Both the position numbers and the translations under genes were made by a program. From Anaerolineales bacterium (GTDB lineage Bacteria > Chloroflexota > Anaerolineae > Anaerolineales > Villigracilaceae), in NCBI GenBank assembly GCA_030018695.1, contig JASEHI010000028.1, positions 1 to 32,468 of the forward strand: a DNA stretch of 32,468 bases, written 5' to 3'. The notes under the pieces are model-generated. The model made no database searches and was not told where the DNA came from. It worked only from the letters and a program-made list of their open reading frames with translations. Of this stretch, positions 23,754-31,481 are shown in pieces; within the stretch, counting starts at the first letter, position 1, and every line of letters starts with the position of its first letter.

Positions 23754-23769
23754 ATTATACACTTATAAT
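23754..23769. promoter_or_regulatory. Divergent -10 boxes between fumarase and the CydD remnant
   Basis: A TATAAT at 23754-23759 points to the fumarase genes (minus strand) and a second at 23764-23769 points to the CydD remnant (plus strand). Only four bases separate them, so the two promoters would compete. No clear -35 boxes are visible. Confidence 0.5.
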
Positions 23770-23775
23770 TGCCTC

Positions 23776-24030
23776 ATGTTCCGTCGCCTCCTCAACCTGG
23801 CGCGCTCGCTCCGCCCGGCCCTCGCGTTGACCATCCTGCTCGGCTGGCTGGGCGGGCTGCTGGTCATTTTGCAGGCCTGGTTCCTCAGCCGGGTCGTGGA
23901 CGGCGTCTTCCTTGGCAAACAAACGCTCAGTCCCGTAACCAGGCCGGCAATATCCAGCAGGCCAGCGACCGCTTCCGCGACGTGACCCTGAGCGTGCTGC
24001 GCGTCACCTTTCTCTCGGCCCTGGCGCTGG
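23776..24030 (+). pseudogene. CydD-like ABC exporter, collapsed to two fragments
   Basis: The first 50 codons (SLRPALALTILLGWLGGLL, AWFLSRVVDGVFL) match the N-terminus of CydD, the ATP-binding/permease subunit of the cysteine-glutathione exporter needed for cytochrome bd. The frame then breaks at about 23935, and a fragment NIQQASDRFRDVTLSVLRVT from the middle of the same protein follows in another frame up to about 24027. Everything else of the roughly 560-residue protein is absent. The 3' end runs directly into the truncated 3' end of a convergent ArsR-type gene, so one or more deletions removed the tails of both. Confidence 0.7.
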
Positions 24031-24392
24031 GCCGGGATGGTTTTCAGGCGGCCATCCGGCAGGCTGTAGTCGCTGATGATCTTGTGATCGTAAGCATCTG
24101 CGTCCACGCCGGCGGCAGCGGCGGCCATGCGCTCTCCTGAGAACAGGTCACGCGTCGTTGCTTCGAGCGCGTTGCGATCCAGTTCGTAGACACTGTAGTA
24201 CCCTTCGGCGCGCGCGGATACCAAGCCGGCCTCTGCCAGTTTCGAAAGATGATGGGAAACCGTGGAAGGCTTCAGGTCAAGCAAGGCAGCCAATTCCTCG
24301 CCGCTGTACGGACGCTGGGCGAGCAGGCCGAGCATCTTCAAGCGGTTGGCATCCGAGAGGGCTTTGACGAAGTCGAGGCTGTCAATAGATTT
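24031..24392 (-). pseudogene. ArsR-type regulator with DUF2087-like part, truncated at both ends
   Basis: The frame contains a winged-helix ArsR domain (DFVKALSDANRLKMLGLL, then STVSHHLSKLAEAGLVSAR) and the beginning of a DUF2087-like part (DGRLKTIPAQR). After that the sequence changes into antisense CydD. No start codon with a ribosome binding site is found before the conserved N-terminal helix; a palindromic repeat occupies that place (24393-24425). An internal ATG at 24341 would drop the first helix. It was probably a DNA-binding repressor and is now inactive. Confidence 0.7.
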
Positions 24393-24425
24393 AGGAACCC
24401 GTTTTCTCAGAGAAAACGGGTTCCT
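24393..24425. repeat. 16-bp palindrome at the 5' end of the ArsR remnant
   Basis: AGGAACCCGTTTTCTC (24393-24408) is followed after one base by its exact complement (24410-24425). It lies between two divergent genes; a related short palindrome AGAAACC-C-GGTTTCT occurs at 27189-27203. Confidence 0.75.
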
Positions 24426-24471
24426 GTTGGGTGGCAGGCAGAGGGTCCCGAACTTGGCGGAATGTTTCGGG

Positions 24472-24477
24472 TATAAT
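24472..24477 (+). promoter_or_regulatory. -10 box of the aminotransferase gene
   Basis: TATAAT in the context CGGGTATAAT lies 49 bases before the ATG at 24526. The same CGGGTATAAT occurs before the DUF6391 gene (27213-27222). No good -35 is seen at 17 bases. Confidence 0.5.
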
Positions 24478-24525
24478 TAACTCGCAGAATGGGACTGCAC
24501 CCAATCCCATACCGGAGGTTTGTCT

Positions 24526-25443
24526 ATGGATTTTCCCAAGCACGCTTATTTTCAGGGCAGGATCGTCCCCTATTCGGAGGCCAAGGTCGGTGTGGCGACC
24601 CATGCACTCAACTATGGCACAGCCGTTTTCGGCGGCATACGCGGCTACTGGAACGAAGAGAAGAAGAAGCTCTTCGTTTTTCGTCCCATGGATCATTACC
24701 GCCGCTTTCTCCAGTCGTGCCGTTTGCTGTGCATGACAGTTGAACATACGCCTGAAAGCCTGACGCAGTTGACGCTGGAACTGCTCCGCAAAGACAATTA
24801 CCAGCAGGATATCTACATCCGCCCCTTAGCCTACAAGTCCGACGAGACGATCGGCGTCCGTTTGCACGATCTCAAAGACGAGTTGACCATCTTTGCGCTC
24901 CCCTTTGGACTTTACGTCAAGAACGACACCTGCGCCCACGTCACTGTCTCTTCGTGGCGGCGGATTGACGACAATATGATCCCGGCGCGCGGCAAGATTA
25001 GCGGGGCGTACGCCAATTCGGCCTTGATCAAAACCGACGCGGCGCGGGCCGGCTTCGACGAGGCGCTGGTGCTGACGCAGGACGGGCATCTCTCGGAAGG
25101 CAGCGCGATGAATTTGCTCATTGTCCGCGACAACGTGCTCATCACCCCGCCTGTGACCGAGAACATCCTGGAGGGTATCACCCGCCGGACGGTGATCGAG
25201 CTGGCAAAAAATGAATTGAAACTGACCATCCTCGAGCGGCCGATTGACCGCACCGAAATCTACATCTGCGACGAATTAATCCTGACCGGCACGGCGGCGC
25301 AGGTCACAGTAGCCACGAGAGTAGACCATCGCCCAATTGGGAATGGTGTGATGGGGCCGGTCGGAGAGGGGTTGCGCAAACTCTTCGAGGATGTGGTGCG
25401 CGGCAACAATCCCAAGTATGCGCACTGGAACGTGGCGGTGTGA
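24526..25443 (+). CDS. ilvE: Branched-chain amino acid aminotransferase
   Basis: The 305-residue protein is a class IV PLP aminotransferase. The N-terminal HALNYGTAVFGGIRGYW is typical of branched-chain enzymes, the PLP-binding Lys is in ARGKISGAYANS, and phosphate-binding and C-terminal motifs follow (EGSAMNLLIV, ILEGITRRTV, LTGTAAQVTVA). It transfers the amino group between glutamate and the 2-oxo acids of Leu, Ile and Val in the last step of their synthesis. The ATG at 24526 has GGAGG eight bases upstream and a TATAAT box further up, so it is likely its own transcription unit. Length and motifs are complete. D-amino acid aminotransferase or other fold IV members are less likely given the N-terminal motif. 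Confidence 0.93.
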   Translation: MDFPKHAYFQGRIVPYSEAKVGVATHALNYGTAVFGGIRGYWNEEKKKLFVFRPMDHYRRFLQSCRLLCMTVEHTPESLTQLTLELLRKDNYQQDIYIRPLAYKSDETIGVRLHDLKDELTIFALPFGLYVKNDTCAHVTVSSWRRIDDNMIPARGKISGAYANSALIKTDAARAGFDEALVLTQDGHLSEGSAMNLLIVRDNVLITPPVTENILEGITRRTVIELAKNELKLTILERPIDRTEIYICDELILTGTAAQVTVATRVDHRPIGNGVMGPVGEGLRKLFEDVVRGNNPKYAHWNVAV

Positions 25444-25455
25444 CCTCCCCTGAAG

Positions 25456-26214
25456 TTATTGTACTTTCTTGAAGCGCACCATGATCAGGTTCTTGGCGCA
25501 GTCTTCGTATGTATCCAGGTAAATCTTATCGGTGAATGGCAGCTTCTGTTGGTCGAGCAGTTGGATCCAAAGCGTCTGGGTGGATGAGACGGGTTTATTC
25601 CCGAGGACAAATTCGTAGCCGCCCGGGCCGTAAGCCGGCGCGGTACCGCTCAAGCTGTAATAGTCCACTTTCTTGTCTCCGACTGCCCCACCCAGGCGGA
25701 TGGTCAGGTGCGAAATGGGGCTGTTATTCTTGTCCACGACCTGTCCAGCCACACCCATCCAATTGCAGCCGGCTTCGGGATGGTAGCTGGTGCTGGCCAT
25801 ATAATCAACCGTCGCTGCGAAAGGCATCCCCGTCGGGGATGGGATGGTAGTGGTGGGCGTGATGGTCGCTATATCCGTCTCGGTGGCTGTGGTCTTCAGC
25901 GGAATAATAAAAGGCGTGAATGTCGGTTCCAATGTATAAGTAGGCCGGGGCGTTGGGGTATCGCTCGGCTCGACGGTCGGGCTGGGGGTCCAGGTGGCGG
26001 GCAGCGAGAGGGGGGTGATCGTCGCGGTCGGGAATTGAAGCAGGGTCGGCGTGGGCGGAGGCGGGAAGGGATTCAGCGCTGAGGCCGGGTTGAGGTAAAT
26101 GTTTAGGAAGAGGATGCCCAGGCCGAGGGTCCCGAAAAAGACGAGCAGGGTGGCGGCATTCCAAAAAATTTGATTGCGGGAACGTTTTTTGGTCTGCGTG
26201 TCAAAATTGTCCAT
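25456..26214 (-). CDS. Membrane-anchored protein with Thr-Pro linker and C-terminal beta domain
   Basis: This 252-residue protein has a short cytoplasmic tail (rich in Lys/Arg), one membrane helix at about residues 17-41, a Thr/Pro-rich extracellular linker of about 90 residues (TPTLLQFPTATITPLSLPAT), and a C-terminal domain of about 110 residues. That domain has CNWMGVAGQVVDKNNSPISH, a pattern that resembles carboxypeptidase-regulatory-like beta sandwiches; a pair of Cys residues (GCNW and DCAK) may form a disulfide. A plausible site is found before the ATG at 26214. Its role is unknown; the architecture suggests an outside-facing adhesin or binding protein. It probably lies in one operon with the upstream parvulin lipoprotein. 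Confidence 0.8.
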   Translation of the reverse strand: MDNFDTQTKKRSRNQIFWNAATLLVFFGTLGLGILFLNIYLNPASALNPFPPPPTPTLLQFPTATITPLSLPATWTPSPTVEPSDTPTPRPTYTLEPTFTPFIIPLKTTATETDIATITPTTTIPSPTGMPFAATVDYMASTSYHPEAGCNWMGVAGQVVDKNNSPISHLTIRLGGAVGDKKVDYYSLSGTAPAYGPGGYEFVLGNKPVSSTQTLWIQLLDQQKLPFTDKIYLDTYEDCAKNLIMVRFKKVQ

Positions 26215-26260
26215 TGCGGATTCTCCCGTTCATCTCCGGTTGGGATCTCTGTGATGCGTT

Positions 26261-27151
26261 CTAGGGCGACAGCGTGATCGTGCTCTTGGCGCGCTGCTCC
26301 TCGAGCCAGTTCAACAGCGCCTGGTTCTGGAGCATCAGGCGGGCATCGGGGGACAACGGGTGGTTGGGATCGCGTTCGAGTACCTTCAAAATATGGTATC
26401 CCACCGAAGTCTGGATAACCTCGCTGATTTGGCCCGGCTGGAGGGCGAAGGCCGCCGCCTCGATTTGTGGCTGGAGCAGGTAACCACGCGGGAACCAGCC
26501 CAGTTCGCCCTGCGTGGCGGGATCGTATTGCGCAGCCAGGATGTCAAAATCTGCTCCGGATTTCAACCGCTCCAGCACTTTTTGCGCCGTATCTGAATTA
26601 TAGAACAAAATCTGCCGGACGTGTACCTGCTCGGCGGTATTTGGCACGCCGGCGATGATCTTATCCCGCATCCAGGCGGCGGCGATTTGACGGCCTAATG
26701 CCAGACGGAAGGACTCGTCGGTGTAACCGTGCTGCGCCTGCCAGTCGGCCAGCTTCTCTGGACCTCCGGCCTGCTCGGATAAACGAGCGATGCGATCCTG
26801 GAGCATGGCAGCCTCCACGCCAAATCCTTCAGCCTGGGCGCCTTGTGCCAGGAGCATCTGGTCAATCAGGTCGCCCATTACGCGTTGGGTGGCCTCTTCG
26901 AGCGAGAGGTTGTTCCCTAAAGCCGTCTGCGCAAATTGGAAGCGGGCCAATTCGGCCTCGAATTCGGCGGCGGTGATGCCCTCCCCGTTGACGGTCGCGG
27001 CTAACGGGATTGGGGTTGGCGTCGGCGAAAGCGGCGTTGGGGAGGGCGTAGGCGTGACGGTTGGCGTCGCCGGGCCGCCCCCTAAAGGGACTTTGCAGGA
27101 TGATAACGTCAGGGCAGTGATGAGAATAATGCTGGCAAGGAAGTGTTTCAT
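26261..27151 (-). CDS. Parvulin-type peptidyl-prolyl isomerase lipoprotein (SurA/PrsA-like)
   Basis: This protein of about 296 residues starts with a signal sequence ending in the lipobox LTLSSC, followed by a Thr/Pro linker. A SurA_N-like helical region comes next (VNGEGITAAEFEAELARF, QRVMGDLIDQMLLAQGA). The parvulin domain (EQVHVRQILFYNSDTAQKVL, GELGWFPRGYL, SVGYHILKVLERD) is complete. It should be anchored outside the membrane and help exported proteins fold. The ATG at 27151 fits the signal peptide better than the one at 27166; neither has a strong ribosome site. Confidence 0.9.
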   Translation of the reverse strand: MKHFLASIILITALTLSSCKVPLGGGPATPTVTPTPSPTPLSPTPTPIPLAATVNGEGITAAEFEAELARFQFAQTALGNNLSLEEATQRVMGDLIDQMLLAQGAQAEGFGVEAAMLQDRIARLSEQAGGPEKLADWQAQHGYTDESFRLALGRQIAAAWMRDKIIAGVPNTAEQVHVRQILFYNSDTAQKVLERLKSGADFDILAAQYDPATQGELGWFPRGYLLQPQIEAAAFALQPGQISEVIQTSVGYHILKVLERDPNHPLSPDARLMLQNQALLNWLEEQRAKSTITLSP

Positions 27152-27216
27152 CGTTGAGGCGGTCATTGGTGACGATTATACCTGAAAGAAGAAACCCGGT
27201 TTCTGGTTTTTACGGG

Positions 27217-27222
27217 TATAAT
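27217..27222 (+). promoter_or_regulatory. -10 box of the DUF6391/holA genes
   Basis: TATAAT in the context CGGGTATAAT lies 29 bases before the TTG start at 27252. The match to the box before the aminotransferase gene over ten bases supports it as a real promoter element. Confidence 0.5.
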
Positions 27223-27251
27223 CTCCTCAACCCGACGACTGGAGACTATCA

Positions 27252-27755
27252 TTGACTATCCTGGACTTCCCCATCATCTCCCGCATCCGCCGCAACCATG
27301 GACTGGAACACGCCAGCCTTAACATTCTCAACCAGCGTTTCCCGGAGCGGACTTTGGCCGGCTACTCGTCCCCGAGCGGATTCTTCGTCCTCGGCGATGT
27401 AACCACCGAAGACCTGCGCGCGGCGGTCATGCAAGCTCTGACCCGTCTGCAGACGGGCGAACGGCATCTGACCATCCATCCCAACTGCGGCACGAACTAT
27501 GTTGCCGCGGGGTTCGTCGCCGGCCTGCTTGCCTGGCTGGGGATGGCCGGCGCGAAGTCCAGGCGCGAGAAAGTTGACCGCTTGCCCTTTGTCATCGCGC
27601 TGGCGATGCTGGGCTTTATTATCAGCCAACCGCTGGGACCGAAAATCCAGGAACGCATCACTACTTCTGGCAACCCCGAAGGTATGACCATCGTGGACAT
27701 CTTCCCGGTCAAGGTCGGTTGGCTTACCCTCCATCGCGTGGTGACGCAAGGGTAG
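27252..27755 (+). CDS. DUF6391-family membrane protein
   Basis: The 167-residue protein has the family's conserved N-terminal pattern RRNHGLEHASLNILNQR, a central HPNCGTNYVAAGFVAGL with conserved Cys, and two hydrophobic segments (about residues 80-98 and 112-130) that should be membrane helices. The family function is not known. The TTG start at 27252 has a GGAG site seven bases upstream, which makes it better than any ATG inside. The stop codon TAG at 27753 is part of a repeat that begins at 27752, so the original C-terminus may have been changed. It lies 71 bases before holA and is probably co-transcribed. Confidence 0.85.
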   Translation: MTILDFPIISRIRRNHGLEHASLNILNQRFPERTLAGYSSPSGFFVLGDVTTEDLRAAVMQALTRLQTGERHLTIHPNCGTNYVAAGFVAGLLAWLGMAGAKSRREKVDRLPFVIALAMLGFIISQPLGPKIQERITTSGNPEGMTIVDIFPVKVGWLTLHRVVTQG

Positions 27756-27811
27756 GGCGGATTTCTAATCCGCCAAGATACTTCCAATGGTGGGATAGAA
27801 TCCCGCCCTAC
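27752..27811. repeat. GTAGGGCGG...CCGCCCTAC dispersed repeat between DUF6391 gene and holA
   Basis: The outer arms GTAGGGCGG (27752-27760) and CCGCCCTAC (27803-27811) enclose two smaller hairpins, GGCGGATT-TCT-AATCCGCC (27756-27774) and GGGA-TAGAA-TCCC (27792-27804). It supplies the stop of the upstream gene and occupies the place of the holA ribosome site. Confidence 0.8.
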
Positions 27812-27826
27812 GAATTGATAAAAAAA

Positions 27827-28855
27827 ATGTCTGCTACTCCCTCCGTTATCCTTCTCCACGGCGGCGACGAATATGCCATCGCCGCGCAGATCGAAAAACT
27901 TGTCGCCGCGCTCGGCGACCCGTCCACGGCGGAGATGAATATCGCCCGCTTCGACGGCCGCGCCTCCTTCAATTTTGATGACCTGTACACGGCGGTCAAT
28001 GCCATGCCATTCCTGGCCGTGCGGCGGCTGGTGGTGCTGCGCAATCCCACGGCGGCGTTCCCGGGGCGAACTCCAAAACAGGCTGAAGCGGGTACAGAGA
28101 TCGCCCCTTCCGCCAACCGCAAGAAATTCCTCGAAATGCTGGATCACATTCCTCCGACAGCCACGCTGGTCTTGGTGGAGCAGGAGTCGCTCAAACCTGA
28201 CCACTGGCTGCTGAAATGGGTTAAACCTGCCGGGGAAAAGGCGGAAGTGAAAGCCTATTTCATGCCCAAACGCTGGGAGATGTCAAAATGGCTCGAGAAC
28301 GAAGCCAGAAAACAGGGCGGCAGGCTGGAGCCGCAAGCGGCCTCTTTGCTGGCCGGGATGACCGGCGAAGATACCCGCATCGCCGCGCAGGAAATCACCA
28401 AACTACTGACATACGTGAATTACGCGCGTCCCGTCACCGCCGCGGATGTGGAGCAGGTCAGCACCCTCAGCGCGCAGGGGGATGTCTTCGCTCTCGTGGA
28501 TGCCCTGGGGACAGGCGACGGCCCGGCCGCGCAGAAGATGCTCCACCGCCTGCTGGAAAACGAAGAGCCGTTCCAGTTGTGGGGCATGGTCATCCGCCAG
28601 TTCCGCTTGCTGCTCCAGGCGCGGGAAATGCTGAATGAACGCGGGACAGTCCCCGAGGTCCAGAAATCGCTCGGGCTGCACGAGTTCGTGGCGGGGAAAA
28701 TTTGTGAACAGGCGCGGCGGTTCTCGATCTCCGCGCTGGAGTCCATTTATCACAAACTGCTGGAAATTGACGAGGGGGCAAAAACGAGCCAGACGCCGCT
28801 CGACCTGGCGTTGGATATGCTGGTGGTGGAACTGGCCGATGGGGGATGGAACTAA
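27827..28855 (+). CDS. holA: DNA polymerase III delta subunit
   Basis: The 342-residue protein has the length and arrangement of HolA, the clamp-loader subunit that opens the sliding clamp. The N-terminal ILLHGGDEYAIAAQIEKL, the NFDDLYTAVNAMPFLAVRRL segment, the central QAASLLAGMTGEDTRIAAQE, and the C-terminal helical domain (LWGMVIRQFRLLLQAREML, then TPLDLALDMLVVELADG) all match. The ATG at 27827 is preceded by A-rich sequence and no Shine-Dalgarno site, since the repeat at 27752-27811 lies there; coupling to the DUF6391 gene or leader-independent initiation is possible. It is an essential gene, so it must be expressed. A degraded copy of its 3' end occurs at 29642. Confidence 0.92.
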   Translation: MSATPSVILLHGGDEYAIAAQIEKLVAALGDPSTAEMNIARFDGRASFNFDDLYTAVNAMPFLAVRRLVVLRNPTAAFPGRTPKQAEAGTEIAPSANRKKFLEMLDHIPPTATLVLVEQESLKPDHWLLKWVKPAGEKAEVKAYFMPKRWEMSKWLENEARKQGGRLEPQAASLLAGMTGEDTRIAAQEITKLLTYVNYARPVTAADVEQVSTLSAQGDVFALVDALGTGDGPAAQKMLHRLLENEEPFQLWGMVIRQFRLLLQAREMLNERGTVPEVQKSLGLHEFVAGKICEQARRFSISALESIYHKLLEIDEGAKTSQTPLDLALDMLVVELADGGWN

Positions 28856-28968
28856 TCCGGCAGGGTTTTGAGGGCGCGCCAGAGCGTGACCAGCGATAGC
28901 GCCACGAACATCAGGATCACCAGCGCCGAGGCGACAGCAGGCTTGCGCTTCTCGCCGCCCGCTTCAGG
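28853..28968 (-). pseudogene. C-terminal remnant of a membrane protein
   Basis: On the minus strand a frame of about 38 codons reads PEAGGEKRKPAVASALVILM and goes on with FVALSLVTLWRALKTLPD and a stop that overlaps the holA stop. A positively charged start, one long hydrophobic helix and a short tail fit the last helix of a membrane protein. A stop codon lies before it, so the body is gone. It is a tail-to-tail neighbour of holA and was probably truncated when the toxin-antitoxin genes came in. Confidence 0.4.
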
Positions 28969-28998
28969 TTATAGCTATTGCCGTGGATGCAAACGACG

Positions 28999-29268
28999 TT
29001 ACTCGAATAGATCGGAATGCGCCCCAGTACGCTCAAAGATGATCTCGTTTTCCATCAGTTTGTAGATCAACAACCAATCAGGTTCGATGTGACATTCGCG
29101 CCTGCCTTTGTAGTTCCCTGTCAGGGCATGGTCGCGATATCGCTCCGCAAGCGGTTCCTCGTTGACAAGCGTGGCGATCATCATCTTGATTTTCTCGGCG
29201 TCTTTGCCGCCTCGCTGCATCCGCCGCAAATCCCTCTCGAACTGATCGGTATGGCTCGGCGCCCGCAT
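28999..29268 (-). CDS. YafQ-type toxin (RelE superfamily mRNA interferase)
   Basis: The 89-residue protein has the YafQ pattern: an N-terminal helix with FERDLRRMQRGGKD, LAERYRDHALTGNYKGRREC, the active-site HIEPDWLLIY, and the C-terminal RTGAHSDLF. The His and Asp residues used by YafQ for mRNA cleavage on the ribosome are in place (DHAL, CHIEPDW, GAHSD). The start shares one base with the stop of the antitoxin gene, as in most type II pairs. It should cut mRNA when the antitoxin is degraded. No damage is seen. Confidence 0.9.
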   Translation of the reverse strand: MRAPSHTDQFERDLRRMQRGGKDAEKIKMMIATLVNEEPLAERYRDHALTGNYKGRRECHIEPDWLLIYKLMENEIIFERTGAHSDLFE

Positions 29269-29528
29269 TAAATCCCCAACCGCTCGAACATATCCTCGGC
29301 ATTCTCGCAGCGTACGGTGTTCTGACCTGCGTCGGTCGCCTGAAATGTGCGCAACGTCACCTCATTGGGGATGCGCACATCAAAGGGCAAGCCTCGGTTT
29401 AACTTGACTTGTCGATAGAACAGCGTGATGGCTTGAGTGGCCGAAAGCCCCAACTCCTCAAGGACATTCTCTACTTCTGCTTTCAGGACAGGATCGACGC
29501 GTGCTCGGATCATGGCAGACTTATTCAT
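29268..29528 (-). CDS. RelB/DinJ-type antitoxin
   Basis: The 86-residue protein has the RelB/DinJ ribbon-helix-helix N-terminus (SAMIRARVDPVLKAEVENVL, then LGLSATQAITLFYRQV) and the toxin-neutralising C-terminal part (PFDVRIPNEVT). The ATG at 29528 has a GGAGG site five bases upstream. It is followed at one base overlap by the YafQ-type toxin. It should form a dimer, bind the operator before its own gene, and neutralise the toxin. The pair lies between the holA gene and a degraded copy of the holA 3' end, which suggests that they came in together with a duplication. Confidence 0.9.
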   Translation of the reverse strand: MNKSAMIRARVDPVLKAEVENVLEELGLSATQAITLFYRQVKLNRGLPFDVRIPNEVTLRTFQATDAGQNTVRCENAEDMFERLGI

Positions 29529-29641
29529 GGGCGCCTCCGTTCTTGCCGGCAGTGTATCACAAATGGGGTACAACGGCAAGTGCTGCAAGATTTTGGAATG
29601 AGAACACGGGGAGCAAGTGCATGCATTGGCGAGCCACCTGT

Positions 29642-29715
29642 GCCGCCAAAACCGGCGAGATGCCGCTGGAGGTGGGTTGGAGATGTTTGTGGTGGAATTG
29701 GCGAAAAAACCCTAA
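29642..29715 (+). pseudogene. Degraded copy of a holA 3' end
   Basis: AAKTGEMPLEVG in one frame, then LEMFVVELAKKP and a stop in the next, align with the end of HolA (GAKTSQTPLDLALDMLVVELADGG) at 27827-28855. One frameshift lies between the two halves. The match is too long to be chance, but differs at many positions, so it is either an old duplicate or the end of another lineage's holA. Confidence 0.55.
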
Positions 29716-29742
29716 AGGTCTCGTCGGCCTCTAGCACCTTTG

Positions 29743-30090
29743 TCATCCATACCCCGCCTGTTCATAAATTTTTATCAATTTCATACTGGCTGCTAATCGT
29801 TGAGACGGAAGGTTCTCGCGTTTGTGGCTGTAAAAGGGGATCTTGCCGTTCACTTTCAAATATTGCTCCCAGGCCAGCGTAACTCGCCGGGCATAGCCCT
29901 GGCCGCGTTCTTCGGGGAGGGTGAAGACCCAATAGACTTTCTGGACATCCCCGAAATCCATCGCCAAGAGGCGCGGCAGGCTTTCATCTGGCACGTCGCG
30001 ATGCTGGATGAGATAACCGCGGCTGTCAATCGCCTTGCCCTCCAGGTCGAGCTGGAGTCTGAATAGTTCTTGTGCATCAAGCATGGACAC
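29743..30090 (-). CDS. Short GNAT-like acetyltransferase
   Basis: The C-terminal half of this 115-residue protein shows the acetyl-CoA binding motif of GNAT enzymes: VYWVFTLPEERGQGYARRVTL with the R-GQG-YA loop, then a helix, IPFYSHKRENLPSQRLAASM and a final KIYEQAGYG. The N-terminal part (LFRLQLDLEGKAIDSRGYLI) is shorter than usual; GNAT domains have about 140-160 residues. The start may be GTG 30090 or ATG 30084, without a clear ribosome site. It may be a truncated enzyme that lost its first strands. It is on its own strand segment, 42 bases downstream of the DUF418 gene. Confidence 0.6.
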   Translation of the reverse strand: MSMLDAQELFRLQLDLEGKAIDSRGYLIQHRDVPDESLPRLLAMDFGDVQKVYWVFTLPEERGQGYARRVTLAWEQYLKVNGKIPFYSHKRENLPSQRLAASMKLIKIYEQAGYG

Positions 30091-30132
30091 ATTTTTATCC
30101 AGCGAGGTTATGGAGACCTCGAAGGAGAATGA

Positions 30133-31386
30133 TTAACGCATCGGCTGGGCTTTGAGATAAGTCAGTGTGCGCCACAGCCACTCGACCGGCCCGAAGCGAA
30201 AGCGTTTGAGCCACCACGCGCTCCAGACCAGTTCGATGGCAAAAACTGCAGCCGTCAGCAGGATGCCGGCCGCGATGCCGATTTTCCCGAACAGGCCAAA
30301 ACCGTAACCGTAGAACAGCGTGGTGCAAATGACCGTCTGCATCAGGTAGTTGGTAATCGCCATCCGCCCTGCAGAGGCCATCGGTGCCAGGCGGGCGCGG
30401 CGGGCGGCATTCTCCACCAGCAGCGTCAGCGCGGACATGTAGAACAAACTGAGCGCCGGCGCGCCGAAGGTCCAGGCAGTGGACGAGAGCAGGGAGAGCG
30501 CCGAGGGCACAGTGCGGCTGGAAAATTCCCCGGCCCATACGTAGGCCAGATTGCCGATCACGCCGATGACCAGCCCCCAGATCAGCAGTTTGCGGATGAG
30601 CGGCAGGTTGCCGGGAATATCTTCAAAGATGCGCCGCTTGCCGGCGTACAGGCCGAGGGTCATCATCGCCAGCACGTTGAAACCCATGAACGGCAGCAAG
30701 ACTACGAAAATAAAGTTCATATCCGAGACGCGCTGACGGGTGATCTCGACGAAAGTGCCGGTAGCATACACCTGTTCTGCTTGTGCGTCGAGAGCGCGGA
30801 ACTGCGCTTCCTGTTCGGCAAAGACCTGCGCCATCATCTCCTCGCCGCCCGGTGCCATCTTGCCCAGTTCGACAAGACCCAGCAATCCGGCATTGAACAG
30901 GATGGGGATGAGCAGGAAGATGATCGTCCAGACGAACAGGGTCTTGGGCCTGGCCTTGCGGAAGAAGAACAGCAGCAGGAAGCCCAGGACGGAGTACAGG
31001 ATGAGAATGTCGCCCACCCAGAACAGGTAGGCGTGGATCAGCCCGATGCCGAGCAGCACGAGCAGGCGACGGAAATACGTCCAGAAGAACCGGACGCCTT
31101 TCTGCTCGGCGCGCTGGAACTGGATGGCCATGCCGATACCGAACAAAAAGGCAAAGATGGAATAGAACTTGCCTTCAGCGAAGAAGGCGATGAACCAGCG
31201 CGCCAGTTGATCAAGCAGGGTGGCCGGTTCGCGCAGCCCCACGGCGGTGCTGAGGCCGGACTGCTTGAAAAACTCTATATTCACCAGCAGGATGCCAAAG
31301 ATGGCAAAACCGCGCAGGATGTCAATCGTCTGGATGCGCTCGCCGGGCTGGATGGGGCCGGCTTTGGGTTGGGGGGTGGTGTCCAT
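30133..31386 (-). CDS. DUF418 (YeiB-type) membrane protein
   Basis: The 417-residue protein has about ten membrane helices. The N-terminal ERIQTIDILRGFAIFGILLV and the KFYSIFAFLFGIGMAIQFQR segment identify the heparan-alpha-glucosaminide acetyltransferase/DUF418 group, and the C-terminal GRMAITNYLMQTVICTTLFY and the end VEWLWRTLTYLK are the DUF418 signature. Family members may acylate cell-envelope molecules, but the biochemical role is not established. The start at 31386 has a GAGAGG site. The length is normal and it appears intact. Confidence 0.9.
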   Translation of the reverse strand: MDTTPQPKAGPIQPGERIQTIDILRGFAIFGILLVNIEFFKQSGLSTAVGLREPATLLDQLARWFIAFFAEGKFYSIFAFLFGIGMAIQFQRAEQKGVRFFWTYFRRLLVLLGIGLIHAYLFWVGDILILYSVLGFLLLFFFRKARPKTLFVWTIIFLLIPILFNAGLLGLVELGKMAPGGEEMMAQVFAEQEAQFRALDAQAEQVYATGTFVEITRQRVSDMNFIFVVLLPFMGFNVLAMMTLGLYAGKRRIFEDIPGNLPLIRKLLIWGLVIGVIGNLAYVWAGEFSSRTVPSALSLLSSTAWTFGAPALSLFYMSALTLLVENAARRARLAPMASAGRMAITNYLMQTVICTTLFYGYGFGLFGKIGIAAGILLTAAVFAIELVWSAWWLKRFRFGPVEWLWRTLTYLKAQPMR

Positions 31387-31452
31387 TGTGCCTCTCCTCA
31401 TGACGTGATTTTCTGATTATATCTACGAGTCTACTGCAAAAACTCTTTTTTC

Positions 31453-31481
31453 AACGCAAAGGCGCAAAGCCGCAAAGAATT
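31453..31481. repeat. AACGCAAAGGCGCAAAG tandem repeat
   Basis: Three nine-base-type units (AACGCAAAG, GCGCAAAG, CCGCAAAG) precede AATTTT. The motif is a known kind of dispersed repeat in environmental bacteria. It ends right at the stop of the fusion gene at 31482. Confidence 0.6.

Noticed and set aside
30781-31416. Plus-strand frame of over 200 codons antisense to the DUF418 gene
   Set aside because: It mirrors hydrophobic codons of the real membrane protein as Glu/Gln-rich sequence, a typical antisense artefact.
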